DNA of 64,000 nt from Trichosporon coremiiforme (GCA_039545355.1 BCJJ01000009.1:1467757-1531756), one strand, 5' to 3'; positions 1-11,431 are shown, counted from the stretch's first letter. Numbers and translations are program-made. Notes: generated from the sequence alone by a model not told the origin.

Positions 1-1942
1 GCCGGACTTGAGAGAGTTGGCCCCCGAGCTGCCAGAGCCCGAAGACGCGGCCGACCGGTGCTGCGGCACATGCGCCTCGCCGAGAGCGCGTCGCGGTGAT
101 GTCCGCTGCTCACGGTCCCAGTATCGTGGCCGCTCACGCTCCTTCCCACTGCTGCGCGCCGGCGCGCCGCGCTCCTCGTCGCTTCCCTTGTCCGACAGCT
201 TCATGCCCGCCATCTGGCTAACGATACGCGCCTTCTGCACAGCGAGGTCGCGGTCCCTGCCGTCGTACGCCTTGCCGTAGTTGTCGACCTCGACGCCCTC
301 GTCCTCCTCCTCGTCCTCCTCGGCAAGACCCTCCATAGAAGCCCGCTTTTGCACACCTCTGCGGACGGGAGAAAGCGTCGCCTGCGCACCAGCGGCGGTA
401 AGCTTGCGCAGCAGTGACGGCTCCTTGATCGCGGTAGGGGCGGTGACGAGGGGTTGGCGCGCACTGTTGAGCAGCGCGCTGATCGGTGAGTCGGGCTTGA
501 CGGCGTTGTTGAAGTCGCGCTCCTGGGCGGCAATCGAGGTCGCGAGCTGCGACGATGGCTTGCCTGGCGGCGTCGTGCTGAGCGGGCTGGCACCGTCGCC
601 GATCGCGCGTCGCCGCACAGCATCGAAGTTGCGTCGGCTCTGCGTCGGGCTCATGTTCGTGTGATCCGGCGCGTTGTCGTTTGCGCTGACGGGGATGTAC
701 GATGGGAACGGTCCGTCCTGGAACCACGGATGCTGGAGGATCTCGGAGAGCGTCGGGCGCTGCTCCGGGTTGCTGTTCAGGATCTTCATGATGAGGTCCA
801 TCGCCGGTCCGCTGATCTCCTTGTCGGGCGGGAACTCGTACCGATTCTCACGGATGCGGCGATAGATAGCCTTAACGTCCTTGGTCTGGAACGGCGGCTT
901 GCCAATCAGTAACGTGTAGAGGATGACGCCGACAGACCACACATCGACCTCGAAGCTGTGTCCATTTGTCGTGTCGAACAGCACTTCGGGCGCAATATAG
1001 TTGGGTGTTCCACAGATCGTCTTCTTTCTCTCGCCCGGGTTCTCGATCAGCGCCGCGAGACCAAAGTCACCGACCTTGATGTTCATGTCCGCGTCGAGGA
1101 AGAGGTTGCCGAGCTTGAGATCTCGGTGGATCACATTGTTGTCGTGCATGTACTGGCACGCGCCAATGAGCTGCGTCAGGTAGAAGCGCGCTTCCGGCTC
1201 GGTGTAGCGCTTGCGTCGGCGGAGCAGGTCCATGAGCGAGCCATGAGCGCACAGCTCCAGAATCATGTACACGTTCTCGTCGTCCTCGAAGCAGTCATCG
1301 AACCGGACGATGTTCGGGTGCTGCAGCATCTGATGCAGCTTGATCTCGGCCCAAAGCTTCGTCTTGTTCTTCTTCGTCTTGATCTGGCTCTTGCTCACGA
1401 CCTTGACCGCACGCCGGCGTGCGCGCTCGTCGAGCACCTCGTACACTCGCGCGAAGCCTCCCTGCACGTGTCAGCGGCCGTCACGGGATGGAGTGAATTG
1501 GCGTGACGGTGGGATCGGCGGTCTCCGGGCCGTCCTACGACCGGCGAGGACAGTGCCGTTGCCGCGATAGAGCCCGCAAGCATCGTGCATGCACTTAGGA
1601 GCCTGCCTTGATCTCTCCGCCATGTCCAGATGCACGCAAGACGTCAAGATCGAGCGCCGACCGAGTGGAAAGCTTTCGGGCCGTGGGAACGAGATGGCTC
1701 GTGCCCCGTTGTTTACGTCCTTTCGCTTGGCTGTGCACTGGCGTCGTGCTTGTACTCACTTCTCCCAAGAATCCTGTCCTGGTGTATACCGTTCCTCGTC
1801 CTTCATCTCGGATCTGCAGCGGAGGCGGGGGCAGGTTCTTCTTGTCCTTCTTCGTCGGCGCCTCCTTCGGCCTCGGCTGAGGGTCCTTACGCCTCTGCGC
1901 GGCCTCGGCGTGCGCTAAAGCGGCAGCTTCAGCGGCGCCCAT
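1..1942 (-). CDS. cdc5: Polo-like kinase (Cdc5/Plo1 family), C-terminus beyond window edge
   Basis: Mitotic Ser/Thr kinase. Exon 1 is 1760-1942 (61 codons, ATG at 1942-1940); exon 2 runs from 1461 off the left edge, at least 548 aa in total. The 298-nt intron 1462-1759 has a GTGAGT donor and a GCTGAC...CAG acceptor and sits inside the glycine loop, joining FLGE to GGFARVYEV. Visible motifs: catalytic HRD at 173-175 (HRDLKLGN), DFG at 193-195, and the polo-type activation segment ERKKTICGTPNYIAPEVL with its activating Thr. After the kinase domain comes a linker of at least 200 residues with an acidic stretch (AEEDEEEDEG). The polo boxes that would prove the family must lie left of position 1. 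Kinase-domain motifs alone make the polo assignment strong. Confidence 0.93.
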
Positions 1943-3172
1943 TGCGGTGGTGGTGCGGAGGGGTGAGTGGAAGGGGGTTGAACAATGGAGGGTGGCTGCA
2001 GCGTTGTCTAGTTGCTTGCAATGTCGGCAGTGCTGTGGTCAATGGCGATGATGTCAATTGTCTGTTAGGTGCAGGCGACAAGGAGAGGAAGAGGAGAACA
2101 ACATGACGAGCCCGCTGCAGAGTGCTGCAGTGTTTGGTCATTTTCGGCGGGCGGGAGCAAAACAAAAGTCAGTCGCGCATAGTTGGTCGTCCCAGGCACG
2201 GCCATTCCTCACCCTGGCACTGGACCCTGGGCAATGGCGGTGGCGAGCGCACGACCAAGGCACGCAGCGCAATGTTGTGACATGACCGTGACGTTGTTAG
2301 CGCCTCATGCATAACTGAGCTACGTCGCATGTTGCCCAGCTGCCAGTGATGGACAGTACCTCACGTAGAGTGTTCCAGACAATGCAAAGTGTTCTGATCG
2401 TCGCGTTCCGTCGCCACGACGGCCTGAGACACCAGCGCCTGACTGCCATATTGGGTTGTCCCGCAGGGCTGCAGGTGAGAATTACTCAGTTGAGGAAACT
2501 GCGACCAGCGGGCGCGCCATGGAACCAAACAATCACAACGAGTGCTGCCGAGGAACGTCCCATCTGGAATAACCGTCTCTAGACTGGCAGGATTCCTCGC
2601 ATCGCGTTAGCCTCTTGCAAAAGATTCATATCTGGGCAAGAGGCGACCGAGTCGAGAGTCAGTCCTTGTTTGCGAGCGGAAAGGGCTGCCCTCTGGTTGT
2701 CATGGCGTTCTTAAGCGCGCTGATTACGACTCCTCTCAATCGTCGGGCAGACAGCAAACAACGCCCACGCAGAGCACCCTGCGCGAACGAATCGCCGCAG
2801 TCCTGCTTACTCTTACTTACTCTCCATCCCAGAATATTTGAGCAGTGCCCAGTAGACCAGCAGCTAGCAGGTCGTCATCAATCATGGAAGAGGTCAATAT
2901 CCGACTTTGAATGCCGATAGGAGATTGAGCGTCGCTAAGGTACGCTAATGGTCCCTGCCACCTATTAGCAATCTCCTGATTAGCCATTAGCGGATTCAAA
3001 CAAGATAAGGGTTAAGTTCAGGGGCTCCAGTGCGGCGTTCCTCACGACCAACCGCCTTTGTCCCTTTCGTCCACTCATCCTTCCCTTCCAGCATTCCCTC
3101 CTCCTGTTCTTGCTTCCCCAATTCTCCTTCTTGCTTCCACAATTCCTATATGCATAGGAAATTGAAAAAAGA
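1943..3172. other. Intergenic: upstream of polo kinase
   Basis: About 1.2 kb between the polo kinase start and the tRNA. No ORF with protein-like composition and no obvious repeat. It presumably holds the kinase promoter (inference). Confidence 0.5.
3165..3170 (-). terminator. RNA polymerase III terminator of tRNA-Gly
   Basis: A run of six T on the minus strand begins 3 nt after the tRNA discriminator base, the usual Pol III stop signal. Confidence 0.85.
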
Positions 3173-3243
3173 TACATCCAGGGGGAATCGAACCCCCACC
3201 GCATCGATGGCAACGATGCATGATACCATTTCACCATAGATGT
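3173..3243 (-). tRNA. tRNA-Gly (anticodon GCC)
   Basis: Intronless 71-nt tRNA. A 7-bp acceptor stem pairs ACATCTA with TGGATGT (one G-T pair), followed by discriminator A. The D stem is GTGA/TCAT. The anticodon stem CATCG/CGATG closes the 7-nt loop TTGCCAT, reading GCC. The T arm is GGGGG-TTCGATT-CCCCC. The internal A box and B box (GGTTCGATTCC) are intact and a T6 terminator follows. Confidence 0.95.
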
Positions 3244-3623
3244 TAGGACGTATTAGACCACTTCACCAACAGTCACCGTTGGGAGTGCTCTTCATTGAGA
3301 GGGGCGCGGGCGTGCGCCTATGTACACCTTGCGGATTCGGATTCGGACGCGGTTCTGGGAGGCTCGCCCTCGCCCGGTTGCAACCCGCGCCTGGCAGGGG
3401 TGTGCAACGGAAAGGGAGATAGGTACAGAGTAAATGCATACATCATATGTGAGTGTGGGGTTGGAATGCTACGAAGAGTGGGCTTGTTGACTGCTGGGCG
3501 GTGCCGGTAGTTGACGAAGACGGCCACGGGTTGCGACGCTCGGATCTGATCGAGGTTGTGTGCATGTCTCTGGCTCGGTCGCTTTGAGAGCGGACGTCTG
3601 TGAACGGTGACTGTGTGTCGAGG

Positions 3624-4226
3624 CTACCTCCTCGCCCGCTTCGAGCAGCGGACGTTTGTGCCGCTCCTGAGAGTCCTCTTCGGAACACCCTCAATGTAGA
3701 TGCTCTTTCCGACCCACTCCTCTCCGCGCAGAAGGGCATTCAGCTCAGGGAGAACATGGCCCTCATTGATCCTGAGTCGGTCGACGCTGGCGACTCTCGT
3801 GACTGCGTCCGCTCGGGTAAGCCAGATCATGACGACGCACATCACGATGTGAGCGGGCAGCGCACCGAGCTCAGGTGGCAGGAGCGTCAGCTCAAACGCG
3901 TTCGAATGCCCTTGAGCCCTGGTCCTGCGCGGTGGACGGATCGCATATCGGTGGTCGGACGGGCTGTCGGCGATGACGAACAGACGCCCAATGCCCGTGC
4001 GCATGTCGATCATGGTGAACGACCACGGGTGCGCCATGCCGTCGACCTGAGCCTCTGGCAGTGCGTAGAAGACCTCTCGCGCTTCGCGCAACATCCCAGG
4101 ACGACCGAGAACGGAGACCGTAGCGTGCTCCGAGCTCGCATCAGCAGCAGCGAGAATCTTCTCGACCACGTCGACCGTCCACTTCGTCCGCACAGTGAGT
4201 CTGAAGGGTGGGGGCGAGTGAGTCAT
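3624..4226 (-). CDS. Hypothetical protein, 200 aa
   Basis: Single-exon frame. The frame is open further upstream, but the ATG at 4226 (MTHSPPPFRLTV) is the first that is followed by protein-like sequence. Features: helical segment VDVVEKILAAADAS, then a predicted beta-rich part (PWSFTMIDMRTGIGRLFVIAD), a basic patch RPPRRTRAQ, and a basic tail KRTLRSG...KRARR. No family recognised. The pattern of an N-terminal leucine-rich helix followed by hydrophobic strands is loosely like the ORFs at 30.2-32.4 kb, which may make this a distant paralogue (weak inference). Confidence 0.5.
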   Translation of the reverse strand: MTHSPPPFRLTVRTKWTVDVVEKILAAADASSEHATVSVLGRPGMLREAREVFYALPEAQVDGMAHPWSFTMIDMRTGIGRLFVIADSPSDHRYAIRPPRRTRAQGHSNAFELTLLPPELGALPAHIVMCVVMIWLTRADAVTRVASVDRLRINEGHVLPELNALLRGEEWVGKSIYIEGVPKRTLRSGTNVRCSKRARR

Positions 4227-4497
4227 GGCTGCCTCAGTACTGTGATAGCAGTAGCGACCCGTATAGATGCTAGTGTAAGTGGTGATAAGTTGAGTGATGC
4301 AGTCGAGGATGCGGGTAATGGTGAATGCGGTGGTTGTGGTTGACGGGATGTGTGATGTCACAGGTAGTCGCAGGCAGGGTGCTGGGTCGCGGTCGTCCGA
4401 CAGGGCGGTAATATACACAAGCTGGCGAGAGTGCAAACTCCCGGTGTGCGTATGACATGGGTTGCGACGGTGAACAGTGATGCACACACCTCCCAGT

Positions 4498-5632
4498 TCA
4501 GATGTGGATAGTGATGGGCTGTGTGGCGTGTGTCCCGAAGACAGGTGCTGAGTGGATCTGCTCTGCGTTCAGAAAACGTTCTTCGCTGTCCATCGAGGTA
4601 TGCTGCTGGTTCTCTCGCTTGTGGTGCCTTCGTCCACGTCTCTTTCGAGCAGTCAACTTGAAGAGATGTCCCTTGCTCTCTTCCCGAGCCTCCTTCTTGA
4701 CTTTCTCCTCGGCCCGAGTGTGGCGGTCCTCTTTGCGGCCGATGCGGAAGCACTTGTCCGTCCACTGGTTGTCGGCCAAAATCAGGTTTGGATCCTTCTG
4801 CATCAACTTCTGGGCGAGTCGGCATGCCCGTTGGCGGTCGGCTGTCGTTGCGGGGTCTGCGGAGGCGGGTTGACGTCGGCTGTGGCTGTGGCTGTGGGCT
4901 GGGACGGGGGCTCGGGAGACCGTTCGGGCGAACGGGACGGAAAGCGACACGGTATGTGGAGCGGAGGCAACTTAGAATCGTTTACTTTCTGGGCCGGGGC
5001 AGCTTCTGGAGGCGAAGTAACGGGAGATCTGCGCTCGGCACGCTCGTCCCTCTCCCGGTTTTGGAGTGCTATCTTCTCCCCCTCCGTCATGCTTGCTATC
5101 TGTCGCTCCCTTTCCGCCCGCTCTCGTGTTCTCCTACGCTCTTCCTCCCTCACCAAGCCACTTCTTGATACGTGTTTTCTCTTGACTTTTGCTGCTTTCG
5201 TTTCTAGCCGCATCACTCCCTGCTCTTGCCGCCGTCGCTCCTGCTCCCTTTCCTCCTCCGTCATAGCTAAAGCATCTCCCGCTCCAGCGCTTTCGCTCGC
5301 TGTGCAACGGCGCGGTTATACCACGGGAAGCCCTCAAGATGAGGGTCGCGAAGTTCTTGTAGTGCGGTTCTCTTGTGGCGGTCCGGCTTCAGCACGTCGT
5401 CCACACTTCGTAGTTTGGGGGCATGTCGTGCTTGAAGTTGTCGCGGGTTCTAGCTCTGTCGGTATTCGCGTGATTGATATGACTGCTGGTCTGCGCATCG
5501 GTTTTGATGTATAGCACGCTTTATACGCATGTCGGTGGCAATGAGGTTCGCTGATGAGAGGAAAGCAATGCATGCCAATAGGATAAGGTGAGCGGTGACT
5601 TTGTTATTGTCCAGCGGGAAAGGCAATGGCAT
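4498..5632 (-). pseudogene. Probable decayed gene, frames broken
   Basis: Coding-like sequence is spread over several minus-strand frames with no splice sites that reconnect them. An ATG at 5632 opens 60 codons with a hydrophobic stretch (LILLACIAFLSS), then an in-frame TAG. The same frame continues through DPHLEGFPWYNRAVAQRAKALE and hits a second TAG at about 5265. A second frame starts at ATG 5264 with a charged, heptad-like region (EEERRRTRERAERERQ) and a Pro/Ser tail. A third frame carries QRACRLAQKLMQKDPNL and KKEAREESKGHLFKLTARK, ending at 4498. Several exons with unusual splice sites would be the alternative. Confidence 0.4.
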
Positions 5633-6230
5633 GATTGCTTTGTGGGTGGCATTGTTCTCAATGGAGAGCTGGCCGAGATTGTTACATCACCGCAGGTGAG
5701 AGCATCGCTGGCCGCGATCCGGCTTCAAGCAGTGCTCTCCACAATGATGTATCGACCTACAGAGACTAGATCCACTTTTGCACTCTCTCCTTCCTTATAC
5801 AGACGAGCTCTGCTCAGAGACGATGCACCAACGGCGCAAGCAGTGCCGGCCTGCGGATGGGAGGAGTTTGCGGCCAGTGGAACAAACGCTTGCCGAGACC
5901 ACAGGCGAAGTGCTTTGCCTTCCGATGCATTAGCTGACCCGGATCTGGGGGGCATCTGAATTGCAGTGGGATGGAGCTGCGGGCAGTTCGTCGGCTCTGT
6001 TTTGCATGATAATCGCCACTTGTCAAGTGGAGCACGCCACCAGCTCCCGCTCCCATCGTCTACATCGTTTACGACGGAGGAGTCCCAGCCTTCACCCGTG
6101 CAGCTGAGCATAGTGGAACAACGCATCTTCATCATGTCTGGCACTCGATGGAGGGGCCGCCTATGGTTTCCCTTCTAAGCGCTTGCGGACCATTGTTCCG
6201 GAATCGAACTGGGGTGATGCGATGACCCGC
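5633..6230. other. Intergenic, no supportable gene
   Basis: A minus-strand open frame spans about 5725-6144 but begins with GTG and has no recognisable composition or motif. I see no other structure. Confidence 0.4.
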
Positions 6231-6410
6231 TCACCACAGCAACAGCGCAACGATAGCGAGTGCCTCCAACCACCGGCTCGGGGCTATGTAGTAAGCCCCC
6301 ATGGCGAGGAGAATGAGCGGCACCGCAATGAGCAGCAGCAGGGAGGGCGGGAGCTTGACGGCGTTCACGAGGACGCGGATCGTGCGATGCAGGAGCAGGA
6401 GGACGATCAT
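6231..6410 (-). CDS. Small membrane protein, 59 aa
   Basis: The ATG at 6410 sits in an excellent start context (GCCGCCACATG). The product is almost entirely hydrophobic, with two likely transmembrane helices: LPPSLLLLIAVPLILLAMGA and a C-terminal LEALAIVALLLW. The first 20 residues are also hydrophobic but contain two Arg and a Lys. The frame stays open to an ATG at 6506, which would add a polar 32-residue leader. It is divergently placed to the membrane-protein gene starting at 6747. Function unknown. Confidence 0.45.
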   Translation of the reverse strand: MIVLLLLHRTIRVLVNAVKLPPSLLLLIAVPLILLAMGAYYIAPSRWLEALAIVALLLW

Positions 6411-6746
6411 GTGGCGGCAATCGGTGGTAATTGGTGGTAATCCAGAATCAGTGGTCGACGATATGGTGAGTTGGTCCGACCGTGCTGTAGTCTGCGACGG
6501 GATCATGTTGGAATGGAAATGCAAAGTAGATTGATCACCGTGCTGAATACAACGAGTACCGAGGGGTGGTGATGGCGGCGCGACGATGGGGCCACACCGC
6601 GTGGCCGACGTCGTGTGTGTCGCCCTCAACGTAATGACACTAGTACTCCACACTGCTATCATCCATCTGCTAACTATCACCAATCACATCAATCTGTCGT
6701 CCCGCAACTCAGCCCGAGCACGATCATAGCCCGCACAGCCCTAGCG

Positions 6747-7247
6747 ATGACCTCCCCCCTCATGCCCTTCGTCACGGGAGCCGGGCTCCTCTCGCTCTTC
6801 CTCCTCTTCTACCTGCTCTGCTGGTGGGACGCCCCTGCGCTTTGGAAGTCCCGTCTATGCCCTTATCAGCACCCCTACGCTCTGTGCGCCGTATGTACGC
6901 GGCACTGTCTTCCCCCGCCACTGCAGGTTCCTCAGCCCCCTCCGACCTACTTCGTGCACTACCGCGGCTGCACCGGATGCCCCGACTGTCCGAACGGAGA
7001 TGCCGTGCAGAGCAACGGCTTGGAAATCTCGGCAATTTGGGCGGTGAGCGTGGGCCTCGTGGTGCTCGCGCTCACGGCCTTGGCACCCCTGATTGGCATC
7101 GTGGTCGCGTTCATGGTGACGGTGGCTGTGGGGAGTACGGGCAGGGATATCAGGATCTGCATGCCTGTCGAGGATTGTCCGTGCATGCCCGACGTGTATC
7201 TGTGTCCGTACGAGAATGGCCGTGGGGCCGAGTACGTGCAGCAGTAG
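6747..7247 (+). CDS. Cysteine-rich membrane protein, 166 aa
   Basis: Single exon from ATG 6747; the frame extends upstream but has no earlier ATG. An N-terminal hydrophobic helix (FVTGAGLLSLFLLFYLLCWW) is followed by a Cys/Pro-rich region with about ten cysteines (residues 32-85), then two hydrophobic helices (about 98-130: AIWAVSVGLVVLALTAL and GIVVAFMVTVAVG), and a second Cys-rich tail (CMPVEDCPCMPDVYLCPY). This suggests a small 3-helix membrane protein with disulfide-bonded or metal-binding loops. No family recognised. Confidence 0.55.
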   Translation: MTSPLMPFVTGAGLLSLFLLFYLLCWWDAPALWKSRLCPYQHPYALCAVCTRHCLPPPLQVPQPPPTYFVHYRGCTGCPDCPNGDAVQSNGLEISAIWAVSVGLVVLALTALAPLIGIVVAFMVTVAVGSTGRDIRICMPVEDCPCMPDVYLCPYENGRGAEYVQQ

Positions 7248-7326
7248 TCTCCATCAAGTCTTTTACACTGCTACGAAGCGATGAATGTGTCTATGCTCTA
7301 GATAGTGGAAGGAGATATGCTACATA

Positions 7327-8277
7327 TCAGACAGTCTTGAGGTGCAGAGCATACAGTGCATCGATGGTGCTGAGCTCGCGTGGCGTGAGGGCGGGAAGGG
7401 GCATGTCGCGGAGGCAAGATTGTTGGCTCAGCTCGTAATGAGGGGACATCAACTCCGTGGCAGTCGGTTTCCAGTCGACGAACACGCCAGGTGCCACGTC
7501 GACAGGCTTGTGGACTGGCTCGTCATCAATCGACGACAGCGAGGAAGTCGTGCTCGCCCGTGAGCTAGAAGGAGTGGGCCGGGCCATGGTCGTTGACGGA
7601 GGAGAATCAGGGAGAACAGGCATAACAGAACTAAACTCAGCAGGAGACAGATTCCTGGAAGACCACGCAGACTCAGCAGCAGAAGCCAGCCGCGCATGCG
7701 GCGACATGTGTCGTCGGTTCACCTCCTGAAACGTGAGCACTGTGTCCCTCTCCCTTGTCGCTTTCGCGGCCCACCTCCTCAGCTGCATGTAGACCGTCTC
7801 TCCCGCCTTACGCTTGGTCCTGTCATCGTCGTCCTCGTCGTGATCCTCACTACCGCCGCCCTCTGCACTCCTCTCTGAGTCTTCCTCCGAGCTACGGTCT
7901 GAGGTCATATCGACGTCCACCTCATCCTCAAACTTGACGCCTTTCTTTTCCGCCCTCTTCGCTCGAAGCAGGGCCCGCCTCTCCTCCCTCTCGCGCAGGA
8001 TATCCTCCCGGATCCTCCCCCGAATGCTCTGCTTGACAGAGGGGTGCGCGAGCTGATACGCGTGAGAGGCACGACACCTCTGTCCGATCTCGGCACGGAG
8101 GCGGAGTTCATGCAAGTGGGCCGCTTCGGCGGCTGCGATCTGGCGGGAACGGCGGTTCCACTCTGCAATTGCCTTGCGGTGAGCTGTGTCCGCCTTTGTG
8201 ACCGCCACCTTTGAAGACGTGGGCTTGCGCATGGGAGAGTTGTGGGACTTGGAGCTGGAGATCTGATGGACGGGCAT
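7327..8277 (-). CDS. Hypothetical nuclear-type protein, 316 aa
   Basis: Single exon, ATG at 8277. The N-terminal half is basic and helical (RKAIAEWNRRSRQIAAAEAAHLHELRLR in pieces, then REREERRALLRAKRAEKK). An acidic segment (about 120-155, ending EDHDEDDDD) follows, then KRKAGETVYMQLRRWAAKATRE and a Ser/Thr/Pro-rich C-terminal half. The alternating basic, acidic and disordered segments suggest a nuclear or nucleic-acid-associated protein, but no domain is recognised. Confidence 0.6.
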   Translation of the reverse strand: MPVHQISSSKSHNSPMRKPTSSKVAVTKADTAHRKAIAEWNRRSRQIAAAEAAHLHELRLRAEIGQRCRASHAYQLAHPSVKQSIRGRIREDILREREERRALLRAKRAEKKGVKFEDEVDVDMTSDRSSEEDSERSAEGGGSEDHDEDDDDRTKRKAGETVYMQLRRWAAKATRERDTVLTFQEVNRRHMSPHARLASAAESAWSSRNLSPAEFSSVMPVLPDSPPSTTMARPTPSSSRASTTSSLSSIDDEPVHKPVDVAPGVFVDWKPTATELMSPHYELSQQSCLRDMPLPALTPRELSTIDALYALHLKTV

Positions 8278-8631
8278 GGCGGAAGATGAGGTTACTGCTG
8301 TGCTTTGGTTGTCTGTGATGCTGTGGTGCGTGGATGGGGGCGTGAGTTGTGCTGCTTATGTATACGCTCTCCTCTCCGTTGACTAGTGCATCACGACGAC
8401 TACAGACTGAAGCGTCCATCACTTATGTGATGAGGTTGGTTGCCTTCATCCATCGATCAGACTCGACGATGTCCTCAGCGACGCCAGAAACTGATACTGT
8501 AACAAAAAGACGAATTCCGCCACACCGCCTCCTGTCATTGTCCCCAGCTCTGTGCATGTTCATCACTCCCTTCAATCGCTTCTATCCTACTACTCCATTG
8601 CTACACGCCTATACTCAGTAAAAACGGCAGG
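8278..8631. other. Intergenic, no gene seen
   Basis: Between the start of the 7327-8277 gene and the stop of the next minus-strand gene. It would hold the promoter of the former and the 3' end of the latter. Confidence 0.5.
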
Positions 8632-10639
8632 TCAGACCCGCATCCGCGGCAGAAGTGCGCCTCGGCCAAACCCATCCCTTCCCTCCCCCTCCGTCTCTAC
8701 CTCTGTCGTCTCATCCACCTCCACCTCCTCCGCCTCCATCTCCTCATCCGCCTCCGACCCAGGCCCAGGAACAGGCGCCGAAACGCTCCTCCCCCTCTCC
8801 CTCGCCGTAGATCTAACTGCCGAAACTTGCGGACCCAGCAGCGCGGCAACCGGGGTCTGATTGGGCAAAGACCGCCTGGAACGGAGCGCATAAGGAGACC
8901 ACAGGAAGCGGGCCCGTTTCAGCCGAGGCGTGGCGGGCGGCGTGGCTTGGTGCTTACAGGACGAGGGGGAGCCGCGCACGGTCCCCGAGTCGGCTTCCGT
9001 GTCTGCGTCGTCGCCGCTGTCGTACTCCTCTCCGGGGGTCTTGTCGTTGCGGGTCGTGACGCCAGGGGCTACTGACTCGACATCGTCGGCGTCGACGGGG
9101 TCGGCGACGTCGGCCATGACGCTGTCCCCGTCCACGGCATACGCGAAGACATGTTCGTCCGGATCGATCTCGATGAAACTGTCCTCGTCCGTGTGTCCCG
9201 AGACGGAGGGTGTTGACCCCGCCTCAGATTCGGCGACAGAGGTAGTTCCGGAGGAAACGACAGAGGAAGGATATGAAGGGTAGGAAAGATAAGGTGTCCA
9301 TCGCGCCGCGCGGCGGGCTTCGTACTCCTCTGCTGTGATTTGGCCCGTTATCGCGAGTCCTTCGTTGTCGTCGGATTCGTACTGGCTCGAGCTGGGTGTG
9401 GCGGGTTGGTCGGGGTCGGTCTGGTGTCAGCGTACTTTGTCCAGAACCGAGGGAAGAGAAGGAAGGGGGGATGAGTGGAGAGCGTGAAGACAGACCAGGA
9501 CAGCCACTGAGGGGAGCAGAAGAGGAGAGAACTACAGTGCATTCGTCTATCTCTGCTCACTGCGCGGAACACGGCCATCTCTCGCAACTACACCCGGGCA
9601 CCTCGCGAGACCTGGTGTCAGGCCGCTGCTTGGCACGCTGCTCCATGCTTTCTCCAGCCTGGTCCACCTCTGTCTTGCGCTCCTCCGCCCCCGCCTTCAC
9701 TCCGTCACTCGCCGTCTCTCTCTCCACCACCTCCGCAGGCTCGAATGTGACCGACTCGACACCAGCATCGCCAGCCTCCATAGGGGGAGGAGGAGAAGAA
9801 GGGGGAGATCTAATTCCGTCCCCCCGACCCAGGACACCACGTAAAACAACCTCGCTCCGGCGAATGATTGAGCTGATCCGCGAGTCCTGGGAATAAACAG
9901 AATCCAGCGTCGTGTCGCCGTACGTGGCTGCTGTTATGTCTGCCTCCCCGCCCTGCTCCTGGGCCTCACGCTCCCCACGCTCCTCACGCTCCCCACGCTC
10001 CTCCAGCTCCCGCTCGCCGTCCTCTCGGACGATCGTCTGATCGACCCCGTCGACCATCGCATCGTCCGAGTCAGGCCTGTCCATGTCCCCGACCGAGTCC
10101 AAGGACGTGTCGGCTGTACTCGGCTCGGTCCGCTCCTCGATCACCTGAAGCGTGCCCAACTGCATCGGCGAGGTCGCTACATCCCCCGAGCAAACGGTCT
10201 CCTGTCCTTCGACAATGCCCCGCAGCGGACCCGGGGCCGGAGCTGTGGACGTGGACATGGCGGCCAACTTGGACACGAGGGCCGGAGGAGGAGGAGGGAG
10301 GCTGGATGAGCGCGGCGGCAGGATACTGGGCAGAGGGGCGAGGGAGGGGGAGCGTGGAGGTAGGTCAGGGCTGTCCTGGACAGGAGGGTTCGCTGCCGCA
10401 GAAGATGTGGATTGAGAGGTAGCAGAAACCGTGAGACGTGAGTGGTTCGAGAGCGAGCTGGGCTCCGAGGGGACGAGCGTCGAGCCGCCCCATGAGTCTG
10501 GTGACTCCCTCGGCGGGGAGCTCGGAGAGCTTGGTGAGACCGGTGAAGATGGGAGAGGGAGGACCGCCTTCGGTGAAGACGGAGCAGACGGAGAAGACGG
10601 AGCGGGTGGGAATGGTGTGCTGGGCAGATTGCTCACCAT
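8632..10639 (-). CDS. Low-complexity, acidic Ser/Pro-rich protein (about 608 aa)
   Basis: Proposed exons 9602-10639 (ATG 10639, start context ACAACATGG) and 8632-9420, joined phase 0. The acceptor GCTGACACCAG before 9420 is convincing; the donor used here (GAG|GTGCCC) is weak, so the junction is uncertain. Exon 1 encodes a Ser-Pro-rich N-terminus (repeated SSPxAPSSP), a poly-Pro stretch, an acidic RE-rich segment (EERGEREERGEREAQEQGG) and SSIIRRSEVVLRGVLGRGDGI. Exon 2 encodes an acidic region, a basic patch (RLKRARFLWSPYALRSRRSL) and another acidic run (EEMEAEEVEVDETTEVE). No known domain; probably nuclear. Additional 5' exons between 10640 and 11004 cannot be excluded. Confidence 0.5.
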
Positions 10640-11431
10640 GTTGTCGTTGGGGAGACATTTCTGCGAGAGGATGCTTATGAGTACCCTGGCAAGGAGGGGA
10701 GGGGGACGTCAGCGCTGCCATCAGTTTTGCCATCAGTGCTACCGTCTGCATCGATGCCTGCATCAGTGCCATTGTCATCGACACTGTCAAACCTGCAAGG
10801 GGGGTTAGATACAACGCGAGCAATGGTAAACATAAACGATGGCAGGCAATGGTCCCAGAGTCCCTCATCTCGTCAAGACAGTGGTGGTCGGAGATCAACC
10901 CCGTGTGGTGGACAACCTTGGCCGTCCCCGACCGTATCGGCGTCCGCTCCACGACAGCGAAAGGGCCATGTCTCAAAGAAGAATAGAAAGTAGAAAGAAC
11001 CCATGATCGCTGCGAACTAAAGATATAGCACGCTTGCGGGGGGTCAGCCGACCCATGATCAGCCGAGACTTGCCGTCCATGCCGCTACGCCAGTCTTCCC
11101 GCCATTAGACGCTCGTTCAATCGTCACGCCCAAACGCCAGCCCAAACGCCAGCGCCAACGCTGGCGCTAACGATCATGTGACTCGTTCCCCTCAGGCTCC
11201 CCAGTCAACTCGTCCGTGGCAGCGAAACGGCCCGAAACGATCAACAAGTCAGCAAGAGCTAGGAGAGAGAGAGAGAGAGTTGAGCACAAAGGCACAGATC
11301 TGCGCACGACTGGAGTTGGGGCGAGCGGAGCCAAGTGCAGAGTGCGGCGCATGCGGAGCAACAGGCCAACGCCACGGCGGCGATCGCGCGGCCAGTGCGG
11401 CGCATGCGGCGATCTCACCAGCCGCCGAGCA

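Noticed and set aside
6190..6230. tRNA-like TCCGGAATCGAACTGGGG on the minus strand
   Set aside because: The T loop is present but its stem does not pair and no acceptor or anticodon arm can be drawn around it.
9557..9601. Extension of exon 1 of the 8.6-10.6 kb gene to its own stop (GCSCERWPCSAQ)
   Set aside because: The downstream exon is clearly coding and preceded by a good acceptor; splicing gives one continuous frame. The donor remains uncertain.
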